Assembly: GCA_025602915.1 (NCBI GenBank)
Contig: JAHLJZ010000141.1
Span: 1 to 30,967 of the forward strand
Source: Paraphysoderma sedebokerense
Taxonomy: Eukaryota > Blastocladiomycota > Physodermatomycetes > Physodermatales > Physodermataceae
DNA: 30,967 bases
Direction: 5' to 3'
This document shows, piece after piece, positions 9,510-20,244 of this stretch (its first letter is position 1; every line of letters starts with the position of its first letter). Below the pieces are notes generated by a model that made no database searches, was not told the DNA's origin, and saw only the letters and a list, made by a program, of their open reading frames with translations. Made by a program: the position numbers and the translations under genes.

Positions 9510-11683
9510 ATGAAATTGCAATGGAAGTCACGTCCAGCATTTGGGGCGATTGCAATTACGACATTTTTGTACTTTTGGACAATCTATTCGAACATATTAA
9601 GAACATCAGACTTATTTACACCACAGGATGAGGTATATTCACATCAAATCATTAATCAAATATATTGCCTGACGAGCTAATAAGTGACAGGAACTATAAC
9701 TAGGCTCTTCCCACAGTCGTCAACGGTAACATTAGGAATCCTCACACCCTATCCCAGAAGATATTGCACTCGCCGAAACCTCAATTATCATTGGATTCAT
9801 CAGACTCGCATATCGAAGTACCAACCGCCGCCTCTCCAGCCCGCACCGGTGCTATCTCTAATTTGATCAACACCATGGACCACTCGAGTACCTTGTCACA
9901 AACAGCAGTGTTTCCATCGACCCCAATTTCGACGAGTTCACCTTTGGTGACACCTGAGCCCAAGTTATGTGATGAGCCCTCGCTGCCTACAAAGATGTTA
10001 TTAGATGTTTCCAAACGTCCGGTTAATGAGGAGACATTGCCGAAATGGATTGGAGATCTCTGTCCTGAGGTAGCAATACATTTTTCCCGGTTTCCGTATT
10101 TTGCGAATTTCACGGATTTGCCTGTAATGACAACATCATATGCCGCACACTCCGTCTGTGCAATGAAGATAGCAAGTGCAATTGCAGCTGCTGTGGAGGC
10201 GAAAATTTATCTCCACGCAGGTTCTCATCTTGGGGCTATTCTTCATGGGGGCCCCATTCCTTGGGACGACGATGTTGATATGTTTCTCCCATACGATAAA
10301 AAGGAGGAGTTTTTGTCTCGTTGTTCCAAATTAACCAATCTGCATCTACAAATTTCATTGGAATGTGTTGTCGGCTTTAACTCTGTCAAATTTTCCATAG
10401 TATCAGCTGACTCAGTAAAGGGGGAGAAGCCATGGAAATCGCCATTCGTAGACGTATTTTTGTTTCAAATACATAACGGCACCATTTACGAAGTAGATCC
10501 AAACGGCGTCAACCTGGAACAATCCTACAGTCTCCACGATTACTTTCCAACACGGCCCTTCTACTTTGGCGGTGTACAGTTGGATGGACCCAGAGAACTC
10601 ATATCTCTTCGACGGTACAATACCTCTATATGTAAGACTGGAGGTTGGAATCACCGATTGGAAAATTGGCCTAGTTATAATGGTAGCCACCTTGTGGACT
10701 GCTGTCACTTGTCAAATCGATTCCCCTTTATTTATAATCACTCGTTTATCTTTGACGGAAGAACTTCTCATCCCTTAACAGATCTGAGGGCATTTGACTA
10801 CTCCTTTGCGCGAGAAACATGGTATATCCCTGATTCATTAAAGAATGATTGGATCAAAATGGATAAAATTGACGGAGACTATCTGCCTCGCCTACTGCCA
10901 AATGCTAGCACTGTAGAGATCGACAATAGCTTATCAAAATGTCAAAACCGAAACAGTATTACCGTCGTTGAATTCAATGCAGGCCATGGCAGAATGTGGC
11001 GACAGTCTGTTGACATTTTTAAGAAGTTCAACGCAGACGTAATCATACTGAATGACATGGATATTGGAATGGCAAGATCAGATCAGCAGCACACAACTCG
11101 CCTGCTAGCTTTCTCTCTTGGAATGAATTATGCGTGGGGATTGGAGTTTTTCGAACTTACTCGAGGCGACAGACACGAGCAGAATTTAACTGCGGGAATG
11201 ACGAATTTCCTGGGCCTGCGCGGAAATGCGATACTTTCAAAATGTGAGATCATGAATCCAGTGATCTTTCGCAATAACATTGAAGTCTATGCGGATGACT
11301 TCGAGAAGCATTTTGGAAGCCGGATGGGACTGCTTTCTCAAATTTCTGTCGGATCTCATGTGCTTACAGTGGGTTCAATTCAAAGGCTAGACGGATTCAA
11401 GAACGAAATTAAAAACTATATTGGTTCTACGAAAGCAGTCATAGCCGGCAATCAGGCTTGGGATTTTTGCGCGGGGGTGGGACTGGCGCATGTCGATGAG
11501 GAATTACATTTTACTTATCCTGCTTCCTGCAAAGGTAATGGTAGTTGGCGGAGTGACATCATTTGCAGTAACGCCAACATTATTAAAGAAGAGAGCACAA
11601 TCAGGCCTTGCATTGAGCAACATGGTAATGAGATCAGATTATCCGATCACTCTTTGACCAGTGTCGTGATCTCTATAGTTTAA
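9510..11683 (+). CDS. LicD-like nucleotidyltransferase fused to an EEP-family phosphodiesterase domain
   Basis: Exon 1, 9510..9632, encodes a type II signal anchor (FGAIAITTFLYFWTIYSNIL); exon 2 begins at 9758 (or 9761) after a 125-bp intron (donor GTATAT, acceptor CCCAG) and runs to 11683. The product is about 682 residues. A Ser/Thr/Pro-rich stem leads to a LicD domain: HAGSHLGAILHGGPIPWDDD followed by VDMF, with the metal-binding WDDDVD at about 210-215. LicD and fukutin/FKRP relatives move phosphocholine, phosphoethanolamine or phosphoribitol onto glycans. From about 443 to the end an endonuclease/exonuclease/phosphatase fold follows: VVEFNAGHGRMWRQSV, ILNDMDIGMARS, GLRGNAILS, VIAGNQAWDFC and SDHSLT. 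The usual metal-binding Glu (NE.D or QE.D) reads Asp in LNDMD, and the GD(L/Q) Asp reads Asn in AGNQ, so catalysis may be altered; the final SDH is kept. Both domains are in one exon, so the fusion is direct. Confidence 0.88.
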
Positions 11684-12771
11684 TTTATAGGATTAAACCA
11701 TCACTGTATTAAAATATCAATGCTACAATTAAAAGTACTTTACCATTGTGGCTTTCTATACTCTAATGGCTGATCATGGATCCCATTTCTACAAATGCAA
11801 TGTCTGCTGTGAATCCATTTGCAAGAATCTTCTAGCGATAAAGTTCTACAGATTTTATTTATGACGTATCAGCAATACCGTTTCACGAACAACTAGAATC
11901 ATACAATCAGTCACTTGTGATGATGCTTCTGTATGGCAGAAAAGCCTAAAGCATTGATAGGGTTAAAAGAGCGTTAAGAGCTGTTCGTGCAAATCTCTAT
12001 TGAGGAAGACGGTTGTACGGCAAACCAGCTGATTTCCATATTATTGTTGTAAGGGCAAGCCTTTTACAATTACACCATTCAGCTACTTATTGCATTGAGC
12101 AGTGGCAGTTTTCAACAGTCAATGGGTTTTTGAAGAGGATGATTATTGGACTAACTGATATGCATGATATTACCAATTTACCATTTTCATTTTTGTGTCT
12201 GCATATAAATTGCGATAGAAGGTACACCCACATATCATATCTCTAAAGTGCGTAAATATCATTTTAAGCTCGCATATTACAAATAGGTTTTGTTGATCAG
12301 GAGCTAGATATACTTCGCGCATGGTAAATGTAATTCTGATTTTTAGCCCTGGCGTTTAGGCAGCGTCCATTATTAACCGGCATATCATCGGAACCTAGTT
12401 CCTAAAGCGGTAACAGATTAAATGCTGTATTTTGTGCGTAGTCAACTACTTTTCATTGCTCACTCATAGGCTAACGGATTTTTGATGCGGGGCAAAGATG
12501 CCTTCAACGTCGTGATGAATATGCCATAATTGTGGCAGATTGGTACAGAGGGCACAATTCTCAGGCCCAAAATAGAAATAGTTTGAACAAAATGCGCTAA
12601 ATGACTAGTATCAGTATCACTGTTTGGGCTAAGCAATAAAATCAGATCTGTATCCCGAACATACATTGATCTGTTGTAATTAATTCGTCATTTTTGTTAC
12701 ATCATCGAAGTATATGCTGAATTGGGCACAGACGTTACATTTATGATTCACAGCATTAGCCATTTCGCCGA
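11684..12771. other. AT-rich intergenic region between convergent genes
   Basis: It lies between the stop of the LicD-EEP gene and the stop of the first GT31 gene. Short frames at 12013-12246 and 12460-12666 show no conserved content. No repeat or RNA gene was found by eye. Confidence 0.4.
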
Positions 12772-13986
12772 TTAACAATATTTTCCATCCTTTTTCACCT
12801 TCTCCCCTACACTCCTCAGCCCTTCCAAGGTCAAATGATGAATCAAAAATACTGACCCTCTATCTAGTAAGACTTTTTTCCTTTCACACAAATCTTCGGC
12901 ACTTGTAAACAACGCATTTGATCCAGTCCCTGTTATCACATCATCTGAATGTAGCAGTGTGATGCCTAGTCCCGCGACCCAAATTCCCAATGCTGCATCT
13001 TCATTGCTCAGCATATTTAACCATCCGTTTTCATAATTCTCTCCAATCCATCGAGAAACATCGAAGCTCATCAAATACCCGGCCCCAGCCACATAAACAG
13101 GATACCAGTTTGACGAATAGTCACTTTTCCACTTTCCACTTCGAAGCACAGGAGTGTTGACTAACTTGTGTCCTAAAATGATTTTTCGAGGCTCGTATTG
13201 ATACGTCAAATTATATAGCGTCGGAAGCGAAATAAAAACATCCGTATCAGTTTTGAAAAGCCATTTCAAATTTGGAAAGTATGCAGGCTGAACACGCATT
13301 AAGAAATGGTGAATTTGTGCCATCTTGGAGGTCAAGTTTGCATAGGTGTCCTGGTGATTCGGCAGGAATATGATATCTCTGTGGAGCAGTTGCTCCTGCT
13401 TTAGATAGCGCAATCGTTCTGAAGTCATGTTTTGAGTGCCGATGAAGAACAAACGCAAAATAGCATTTGAATTAAAAGTATTGCGGTTCTGGCTTCCAAT
13501 GGGGAGAGTGGTATTATCGTCAATGCTTTCATGCCACTTCTTTGAATCGCTGTTTGGCGACCATGTATCTCGAACGGCATTCCTAAAAGATTCCTCTTTT
13601 TCGCTATCACACGTTAATACAGCCAGTAACAATTCAACTTGCTCCCCTCGCTTACTCTGATCCAACTCATCCAAGATAACCTTATTTCCGAATGCATGAT
13701 ACTGAGATGGGATGGCTCTGTCCAGCACACGTATTTTTGAATGTGTACTCGGATGTCCCAAATTGTTATTTAAGTCGCAGTGACTAGGAGCTTCGGAGTC
13801 TAGATTCCGAAACGTTACTTGTTTATCGGAATTTCCTTCAGGTCGAGCAGCAGAGAATGTTTCAGGGTAAAGGCGATATAGGTAGCCAGCATTTACGAAT
13901 ATTACCGTTATGGTAATTGAAAGTAACAGGAGGATTCTTGTTGGACGAGAGAGAACGGCGAGGTATGGTCTTTGATGTCTCATCAT
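12772..13986 (-). CDS. GT31 (beta-1,3-galactosyltransferase-like) type II membrane protein, tandem copy 1
   Basis: A single exon encodes 404 residues. A short cytosolic tail and a hydrophobic anchor (about 17-36, RILLLLSITITVIFVNAGYL) precede a stem and then the transferase. GT31 landmarks are LLAVLTCDSEKE, FRNAVRDTW (134-142, the R..(I/V)R.TW motif), LHRDIIFLPNHQDTYANLT (the gDi...D.Y.NLT motif), FKTDTDVFI (DTD at 247-249 as the DxD metal site), YVAGAGYLMSFDV and SNEDAALGIWVAGLG (NED at 328-330, the ED.(x)G motif). Length is normal for Golgi GT31 enzymes, which add beta-1,3-linked Gal, GlcNAc or GalNAc. The product is about three-quarters identical by eye to the next gene on the same strand, and upstream sequence is also shared, so the two arose by tandem duplication. 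Confidence 0.92.
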   Translation of the reverse strand: MMRHQRPYLAVLSRPTRILLLLSITITVIFVNAGYLYRLYPETFSAARPEGNSDKQVTFRNLDSEAPSHCDLNNNLGHPSTHSKIRVLDRAIPSQYHAFGNKVILDELDQSKRGEQVELLLAVLTCDSEKEESFRNAVRDTWSPNSDSKKWHESIDDNTTLPIGSQNRNTFNSNAILRLFFIGTQNMTSERLRYLKQEQLLHRDIIFLPNHQDTYANLTSKMAQIHHFLMRVQPAYFPNLKWLFKTDTDVFISLPTLYNLTYQYEPRKIILGHKLVNTPVLRSGKWKSDYSSNWYPVYVAGAGYLMSFDVSRWIGENYENGWLNMLSNEDAALGIWVAGLGITLLHSDDVITGTGSNALFTSAEDLCERKKVLLDRGSVFLIHHLTLEGLRSVGEKVKKDGKYC

Positions 13987-15202
13987 ATATGTAAATGATT
14001 TGCGGTATGGTATAACTGATCAAGGTGGGAATTCTAAAGGAATCATGGATGACACAGACAAAACTATTGCAAATGGCCAATCATTCTTGAATTTTGTAGT
14101 CCTCCTGTCGTCCAAAATCAGTGAATGATTGAAATGAATTTGCGAGGCAGGAGCCAGGAACAGCCAGGAAGAGCCAGGAAGATCACTTCCCGGGGGCCCA
14201 TGCACAAGATTATCGGTCATACTATGAGAATCATACACGCAAGGGAAGCAGCACAGCAGCAATGCTGGTTGGGGTTATATATAGTGGTTAATTGGATGTT
14301 AGAGAGTTGGAAGTTGCACCAGCAAATTGTGGGATGTTGGGAACAGGGAATATGAGGAGGCAATTTTCAAAATGGAATGGAGACATCAAATTCGTGAATT
14401 GTAATAACGTAGGAGCTCAAAACGATTTCATTGCTCCAGCCTCCAAGGGAATTGTCTCTACTTGTTCTATGTTAGATTACATACTTCAACAGACAGTAAT
14501 AGAGGTTTAAATGGACGTTACATCAAATTCAATTAGGTAAGATCAGGCATCATTTTCGAGGAACTATTGATTGCCTTCTGTGCAAGGTTCACAGATTCAC
14601 TACACAATAAAAAGCTTCACTTAGAAACCGCCCTCGGTATTTCAGCGGATAATTTTTAGATTGTACCAAATGTTTCCCTTTTGAATACCAGTATTTTTGA
14701 GAAACCTTAAATGGAATTCTTTCAGTGTATGTGACATGAACCACGATTGTATTCACGCGATAGTTAATTTCATTGCACACTACTACATTTAGAGATCAGA
14801 CATGCTCGGTAATCGTTTTCAGGAGTTAGAGAAGAGGATATGATAGGTTTTGTCATAGAGTTGCTATAAATAACCTCACACCGGCCGAGAATATATGTAT
14901 ATGACGGTTTTCAAAATTAATACCATGAGCGTGGCAATGTTAAACAGGTACTTGTCAGTCTAAAAAATGCAGTATACAAGGGTAATACTGGGAACATCTT
15001 AAAATTGATTTTGACGAACTGGAGCAGTACAACACGAAAGTTCATACTAGGTTGATTGAGATTTATACTGATTGAATTCATATTGGCATTACAAGAACAA
15101 ATTGACAGCAGCGATGATTGACTATTTATTTCAATCATATCGTTATGCAATATTGGATGAGACAAAACGATATGTAACATTCACAGTATGACTGCACGTG
15201 AA
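13987..15202. other. Promoter of GT31 copy 1 plus intergenic sequence
   Basis: The part nearest the gene (about 14100-14240 and 14580-14660) resembles the upstream part of GT31 copy 2. Shared blocks include GCGAGGCAG, GAGCCAGGA, GGCCCATGCACA, ATGAGAATC and CACAATAAAA. Here GAGCCAGGAA-like units are repeated three times at about 14150-14180. The remainder (14660-15202) holds no gene I can support. Confidence 0.5.
14150..14182. repeat. Short tandem AGCCAGGAA repeat upstream of GT31 copy 1
   Basis: Three imperfect copies of AGCCAGGAA at about 10-11-bp spacing are visible. The matching upstream region of GT31 copy 2 has only one (GAGCCAGGAT). This may be slippage after duplication or a multiplied binding site. 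Confidence 0.7.
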
Positions 15203-16426
15203 TTAACAGAATTTCCCATCCTTTCTCCACTTCTCCCCTACACTTTTTAGGCCTTGCAAAGTCAAATGATGGATCAAAAAAACTGATCTAGGATCTAGTT
15301 TAGCCCCATTTTTTGTGCACAAGTCTTCCGCGCTAGTGAATAATCCAGCCCCTGTTATTACGCCATCCGAATGCAGCATTGTGACGTCTAATCCCGTAAC
15401 CCAAATTCCCAATGCTGCATCTTCATTACTGTGCATTTTTAGCCACCCATTATCATAGTTTACTCCAATCCATCGAGAGATATCGTAGCTCATCAAGTAC
15501 CCGGCTCCGGCGACATACACAGGATACCGGTCGGACTGATAATCACTTTTCCACTTTCCGCTCCGAAGCACTGCGGCGTTATAAAACTTGAGTCCTAGGA
15601 TGATTTTTTGAGGTTCATGTTGATAGGTCAAATTGTATAGTGACGGAAGCGAGAGGAAAACGTCTGTATCAGTCTTAAATAGCCATTTCAAGTTTGGAAA
15701 ATATGTAGGTTGAATGTGCATTAGGAAATGGTGAATTTGTGCCATCTTGGAGGTTAAGTCGGCATAGGTGTCTTGGTGATTCGGCAGAAAGATAATGTCT
15801 CGATGGAGGAGTTGCTCCTGCTTCAGATCCCGCAATCGGTCTGCAGTCATGTTTTGGGTACCGACAAAGAATAAACGCAGAGTAGTGTTCGGATTAAAAG
15901 CATTCTGGCTCTGGGTCGTGGTGGTGATATTGGTATGCTCATCAGCGATTCCTCGGTGTTCCTTCCAATTTTGGTCGGATATCCATGTTTCTCGAACTGC
16001 ATTCCTAAATGCTTCTTCTTTTTCGCTATCATATGTTAATACTGCCAGTACCAATTCCGTCTGTTCCCCTCGTTTACTCTCCTTCAGCGAATCTAAGATA
16101 ATTTTGTTGCCAAACGAATAGTACTTCGGTGGGATTATTGTATCCTGCGCAGCGTGAGGTTCCTGTGAATTTATCTCTGTATTTCTATTTGGTGGTTTCT
16201 CTGAATTGTTGTTCAAGTCGCAGTGACATCGATTTCCGGAGTCAGTATCATGAAAACTCGGTGCCCCATTGGAGTTTGATTGAGGTCGAGCGGCAGAGGA
16301 TGATTCAGGGTAAAGGCGATATAAGTAGCCAGCATTCAGAAATAATAGAGATATGGTAACTGAAACTAACAGGAGAATTTTTGATGGACGAGATAGAATG
16401 GCGAGGGATAGGTTTTGCTGTCTCAT
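15203..16426 (-). CDS. GT31 (beta-1,3-galactosyltransferase-like) type II membrane protein, tandem copy 2
   Basis: A single exon encodes 407 residues: anchor at about 17-37 (KILLLVSVTISLLFLNAGYL), stem, then the same motif series as copy 1: VLAVLTYDSEKEEAF, RNAVRETW, HRDIIFLPNHQDTYADLT, KTDTDVFLSL, YVAGAGYLMSYDISRW and HSNEDAALGIWVTGLDV. All catalytic motifs are kept in both copies, with differences concentrated in the stem and in surface positions, so both appear functional. Copy 1 has SNALFTSAEDLC near the C terminus where copy 2 has GLFTSAEDLC, a small indel. The unit-to-unit distance is about 2.43 kb. Sugar specificity is unknown. Confidence 0.92.
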   Translation of the reverse strand: MRQQNLSLAILSRPSKILLLVSVTISLLFLNAGYLYRLYPESSSAARPQSNSNGAPSFHDTDSGNRCHCDLNNNSEKPPNRNTEINSQEPHAAQDTIIPPKYYSFGNKIILDSLKESKRGEQTELVLAVLTYDSEKEEAFRNAVRETWISDQNWKEHRGIADEHTNITTTTQSQNAFNPNTTLRLFFVGTQNMTADRLRDLKQEQLLHRDIIFLPNHQDTYADLTSKMAQIHHFLMHIQPTYFPNLKWLFKTDTDVFLSLPSLYNLTYQHEPQKIILGLKFYNAAVLRSGKWKSDYQSDRYPVYVAGAGYLMSYDISRWIGVNYDNGWLKMHSNEDAALGIWVTGLDVTMLHSDGVITGAGLFTSAEDLCTKNGAKLDPRSVFLIHHLTLQGLKSVGEKWRKDGKFC

Positions 16427-17330
16427 TATTACTGCTTTGAAGGAATGGTACCACTGACCAAGATCGAAAATTATAATGGAATCATGGATGACTCTTTGTA
16501 AAAATATTGTAACTGATCAATCACACTTGGTCTTGAGTCTGTTGGTCCTCCATTCGTCCCATGTCAGGGAGTCCAGGGACACTGAAATGAATGTGCGAGG
16601 CAGTACTCCTGCCGCAGGAGCCAGGATGATGGCCCATGCACATTATTATCTTCATATCATGAGAATCGTGAGTATATCAAAGCGCAACTTGCAAGCACTG
16701 GCAATTTGAAATTTGAATATTGGAAATGGGGATGGTATTCAGAGACTAAAAGAAAAGCATATTTTTCAAAACACGTAAGGGTAAAGAACATTTTCTCGAA
16801 ACTATGAATGGAGGATGATAGCTTTTTGTGCAAGAATCATCGATTCACATAACTACACAATAAAATCTTCATTTAGACTCCTCGGCATATAGGCGATTTC
16901 GGCAATCCTTTTGAAGTCTTAGAGAAGAGGTGGTGCCGTAATGCAGTTGGACTTGTATACGGCCTAAAGTGTGCGACTGTGCACTATCAAGAAGGTCCAG
17001 AGGAAATTGACTTTTGAATGAGCTTCCTTCATTTTTAGGACCTACTCTCATCCATTCGTAATTTTTATCGTTTTTCTTGGTTAATTGTACATGGCCGTGT
17101 TAGAAGATAATCCTGGTACGGTTGTTATATAATTGGTGGAAGATTGTATGAATACTCATACTAGAATTCAGAGACACAGAATTGACGGATCTAGAAATGG
17201 AGCCGGTTGCACAGATCATCACGATCAATTGGATGCTGCGGCCTTCCTGTACACTATCAGGGGTTGAAACCTTTCATGAATAAATAATGGATCGAACTCG
17301 TACATTATGCTCCAATCTAGGTACAATCCT
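16427..17330. other. Promoter of GT31 copy 2 and spacer downstream of the Fringe-like gene
   Basis: Sequence at about 16580-16670 and 16830-16900 is the counterpart of the copy-1 upstream region. I see no additional gene. Frames at 16476-16709 and 16869-17051 carry no recognisable features. Confidence 0.45.
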
Positions 17331-18671
17331 CTATACTTTTGCATAATATAACAAATACTCCATCTCGTACATCGCTTCTGCTGATAGCCAATGGAATGAT
17401 ATCGGGTACTCGATTAATCCCTCAGGCGGCCGCGCAAAGTCAGTTCTCTGACAAGAACAAATCTCAGTTAGAGGAGGAATGAACAGAAAACTAAAGAAAG
17501 AAAATAGACTTACTCTTTATATATTGTAATATGTTACAATTTAAAAAACAGTCAGTTAGCATTACATAAAAAAGATAGCAAAAAAATTTGACAGTAATAA
17601 CATACTTGGAATATATATCCCTGGGCACAGAAACATACATTCCAGGAGCAGCAGTGGCCAGAATTCCCACTTTTGATCCCAAACATATCGATATCACCAC
17701 ATCTTCACCATCTGTTGTGCCCCGGGCGCTAGCGCAATCCGGCAGGTGGGGTTTAACGGCTTGGATGGCAGACTGCGAAAGAATGTAACCAGCTCCGCCA
17801 GAATTTACATTTGAATCCAAAATGGGGCGACCAATATAGTAATGTTGCTTTGGGTTGAAATTTTTCAACAATCGTTTCATGTTTGATGGAATAACAAATG
17901 TATCGTCATCGCATTTATAAAACCATTTCTTGTGCGGAAAATGTGTAGCTGCGTAGATTAAGGCTTGGACTGTTTTATTAATGACTTGGTGATTATTTTC
18001 TTCCGGAATCGGTAAGTTTACGATATCTGTCTGCGGAATAGTCCCTAGTTTTTCTTTTGTGATAAAATGCTTTTGCGGTAATGATGAATCAATGGTAGGG
18101 AATGTGTAGTTTTCGGGTAACCCAGCAACAAAGTAGAGGACAGTCGCATTGGTATGTCTTCTCCAACTATTGTATGAGGCAATTGCACGTTGCCAGGTGG
18201 GAATCGATGATATCACTAGAATTACAATATCCTCTTCATCTACCGAAAATGGTTCTGGTTCCTGAATGAGTGGTTGTTCAGGCAAGATTGTCGTTGGCTT
18301 TGATGAATTGCTATCAATCACTGAATTGATATCTTGCTTCTCAAAATTGTTGTCCTATTAATGATATAGTGGTTATGATCAATGGCAAACCCATTTTAAA
18401 TCCAGTAACGTACCCTCCGTAAAGAACGATCCACTAAGTAGTCACCCTGATTAAAAGTAACCAAAAATCCTGCTAGTACAATTAGACACACTGCACCGTA
18501 AAAGGAAAGTAGCTTGGCATTGAGATTTGTCTTTATGATGGGCTTATTCATAATTTGCGAATGAATACGGTCTGAAGCAGGAAGTTGCCGAAATAAGGAC
18601 GGAATGAAAAAGTCGTTCAAACGCAGATTCCGGAATGCAACCAGCGCGATTGCTTTACAAAGTGGGTTCAA
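17331..18671 (-). CDS. Fringe-like GT31 glycosyltransferase
   Basis: Three exons, complement of 18414..18671, 17606..18354 and 17331..17445, give 373 residues (333 if the second Met at 18551 is the start, which puts the anchor LLSFYGAVCLIVLAGFLVTF near the N terminus as is usual). Core motifs: IVILVISSIPTWQRAIASYN, KKWFYKCDDDTFVI (DDD at about 235-237), YYIGRP, NSGGAGYILS and DGEDVVISICLG. These fit the Fringe/C1GALT1 branch of GT31. The first intron is 59 bp. The last exon restores the family ending EYPISFHWLSAEAMYE and stops at 17331. Its join uses donor GTATGT and an acceptor AG just beyond a more typical GTCAG (sequence GTCAGAG), the only join I found that keeps frame. An unspliced reading would end in an unrelated hydrophobic tail at 17491. 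Lies upstream of, and in line with, the two other GT31 genes. Confidence 0.87.
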
Positions 18672-20244
18672 GAGAATTAATAGGTTCGGCGTAGTTGATC
18701 AAGTATGATGATGGAATGGTAGATACAGATACTATGCGGAACGGAATATAATTCGAAAGAGTCGCACGATGAGTATTGATTTCTAATTCTGGGACATTCC
18801 TTTCAACTGGTACGCATTCCGACAAAATTCCAGAATCCAGCAGATTCCTGCGATGAGTGCGATCAGTGCAGTGCTGAAGCACAACATTCTGACAAGATGA
18901 GTTGTCTGACAGTGTGAACAGTGACACTGGTCTGACAGCGGATTGAGCTCCGCACAGTTCTCACTTCTCAGTCTCACAGACATCTCACTTCTCGTATGAG
19001 ATTGAGAACAGAGAATGTGGACCACTGGATAAGTGGATGCCGGATGCCGATGGTGAGCCAGACAGTAGACACTGAGCCTGGAACTGGAAGGGATGGGGGA
19101 AGGGGGAAGTTATAGGAACTGATGCGGGCAGTGGGCTCGAGCCAACATATATAGTCCGATTAAGAAACACAAGAATATTGATGCTTTAATTCTTATTACC
19201 GTTTACATAGTATAGCATAATACATTATTCTTCCGTCTCCACATGATTACGTGCATCTCAATTGAATAATGCAAACCGCAGTCGCACAGATTCACAGAAT
19301 GACTCCCTCCGAATTAGACAAATGGGAGATACGGGGACGATGCTACGTAGCCGACGACTGATATTGCGTTTGAAATTTTGTGGCAAGACTGATGCAAGAC
19401 ACTCCTTCGATATAAAGTTATAAACCAGGGAGTCGAGACGCAGTTCGTAAGGTTATAAGCATCAGGTCCTCATCTCGAGCATCCCAACTGTCTCTCGCGG
19501 CCTCGCCTCAGGAGAAATTGGATATTGATGAATGATAGAGATGGGGGATAGAGGGATCAATCGATGATAGTGGTTGGGAATGCAGAAATGCAGAATGTAT
19601 CGCATTCTCCTTCCCGTGCAATGTGCATCCCTTGGTATCCCACCGTCAAACTCCCTGTTCGGAGTTCTGATCCGACATCCTCTGTCGGTTCTGCCATCCC
19701 GTCGCTGTCAGATGCTAACTTCTGTCATGCACTTTATGAGGAAAATCTAACCATCTTTCGTTGGTATTGCGTCTACTTTGATTCTGTGCAGAAAGGAAAA
19801 CTGATCTCTCCCTTCGCCACTATAGTCCCATTTTATCCCGTTTATGTCTGCCCGAGGAATCAACGCTCGTAATACATATCAACTGCTTACTTGCTCAAAT
19901 TTGAAATTACATCTCACTCTCTGTAAGGTATTTTCGAGTAGCGGTTATACGCCGTTTCAACCCATCTTAACACAGCGTTCTCATTCCTTCGAACGATGAC
20001 TTCATAATATGACCTTGGCAGACCCTTCCTTTTTCATTTCGGCTACATAAAACCCATATCGAAGCCGCTCAGCGTTGTTAGTAGTTCCAAACAATCCTTT
20101 CTGTAAGTACAACTCAATCAGTTCAACTGTTGCAATCACATTCTTCTTTAAATGCGTTAATTTACCACTCAGTCTTGAATATATTCTTGAAGCTGACCCG
20201 AGCTTTACAATTCTTATAGTTGGCGAACTTAATATTTTTAAACA
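18672..20244. other. Long divergent intergenic region with repeated short motifs
   Basis: It separates the Fringe-like gene (minus) from the CgeB-like gene (plus). Between 18885 and 18995 TCTGACA occurs three times and TCTCACTTCTC twice (18959-18969 and 18983-18993). AGACAGTAGACACT is at 19060-19073. Frames at 18655-18927 and 19564-19872 have no family features. Promoter function is inferred from position. Confidence 0.45.
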
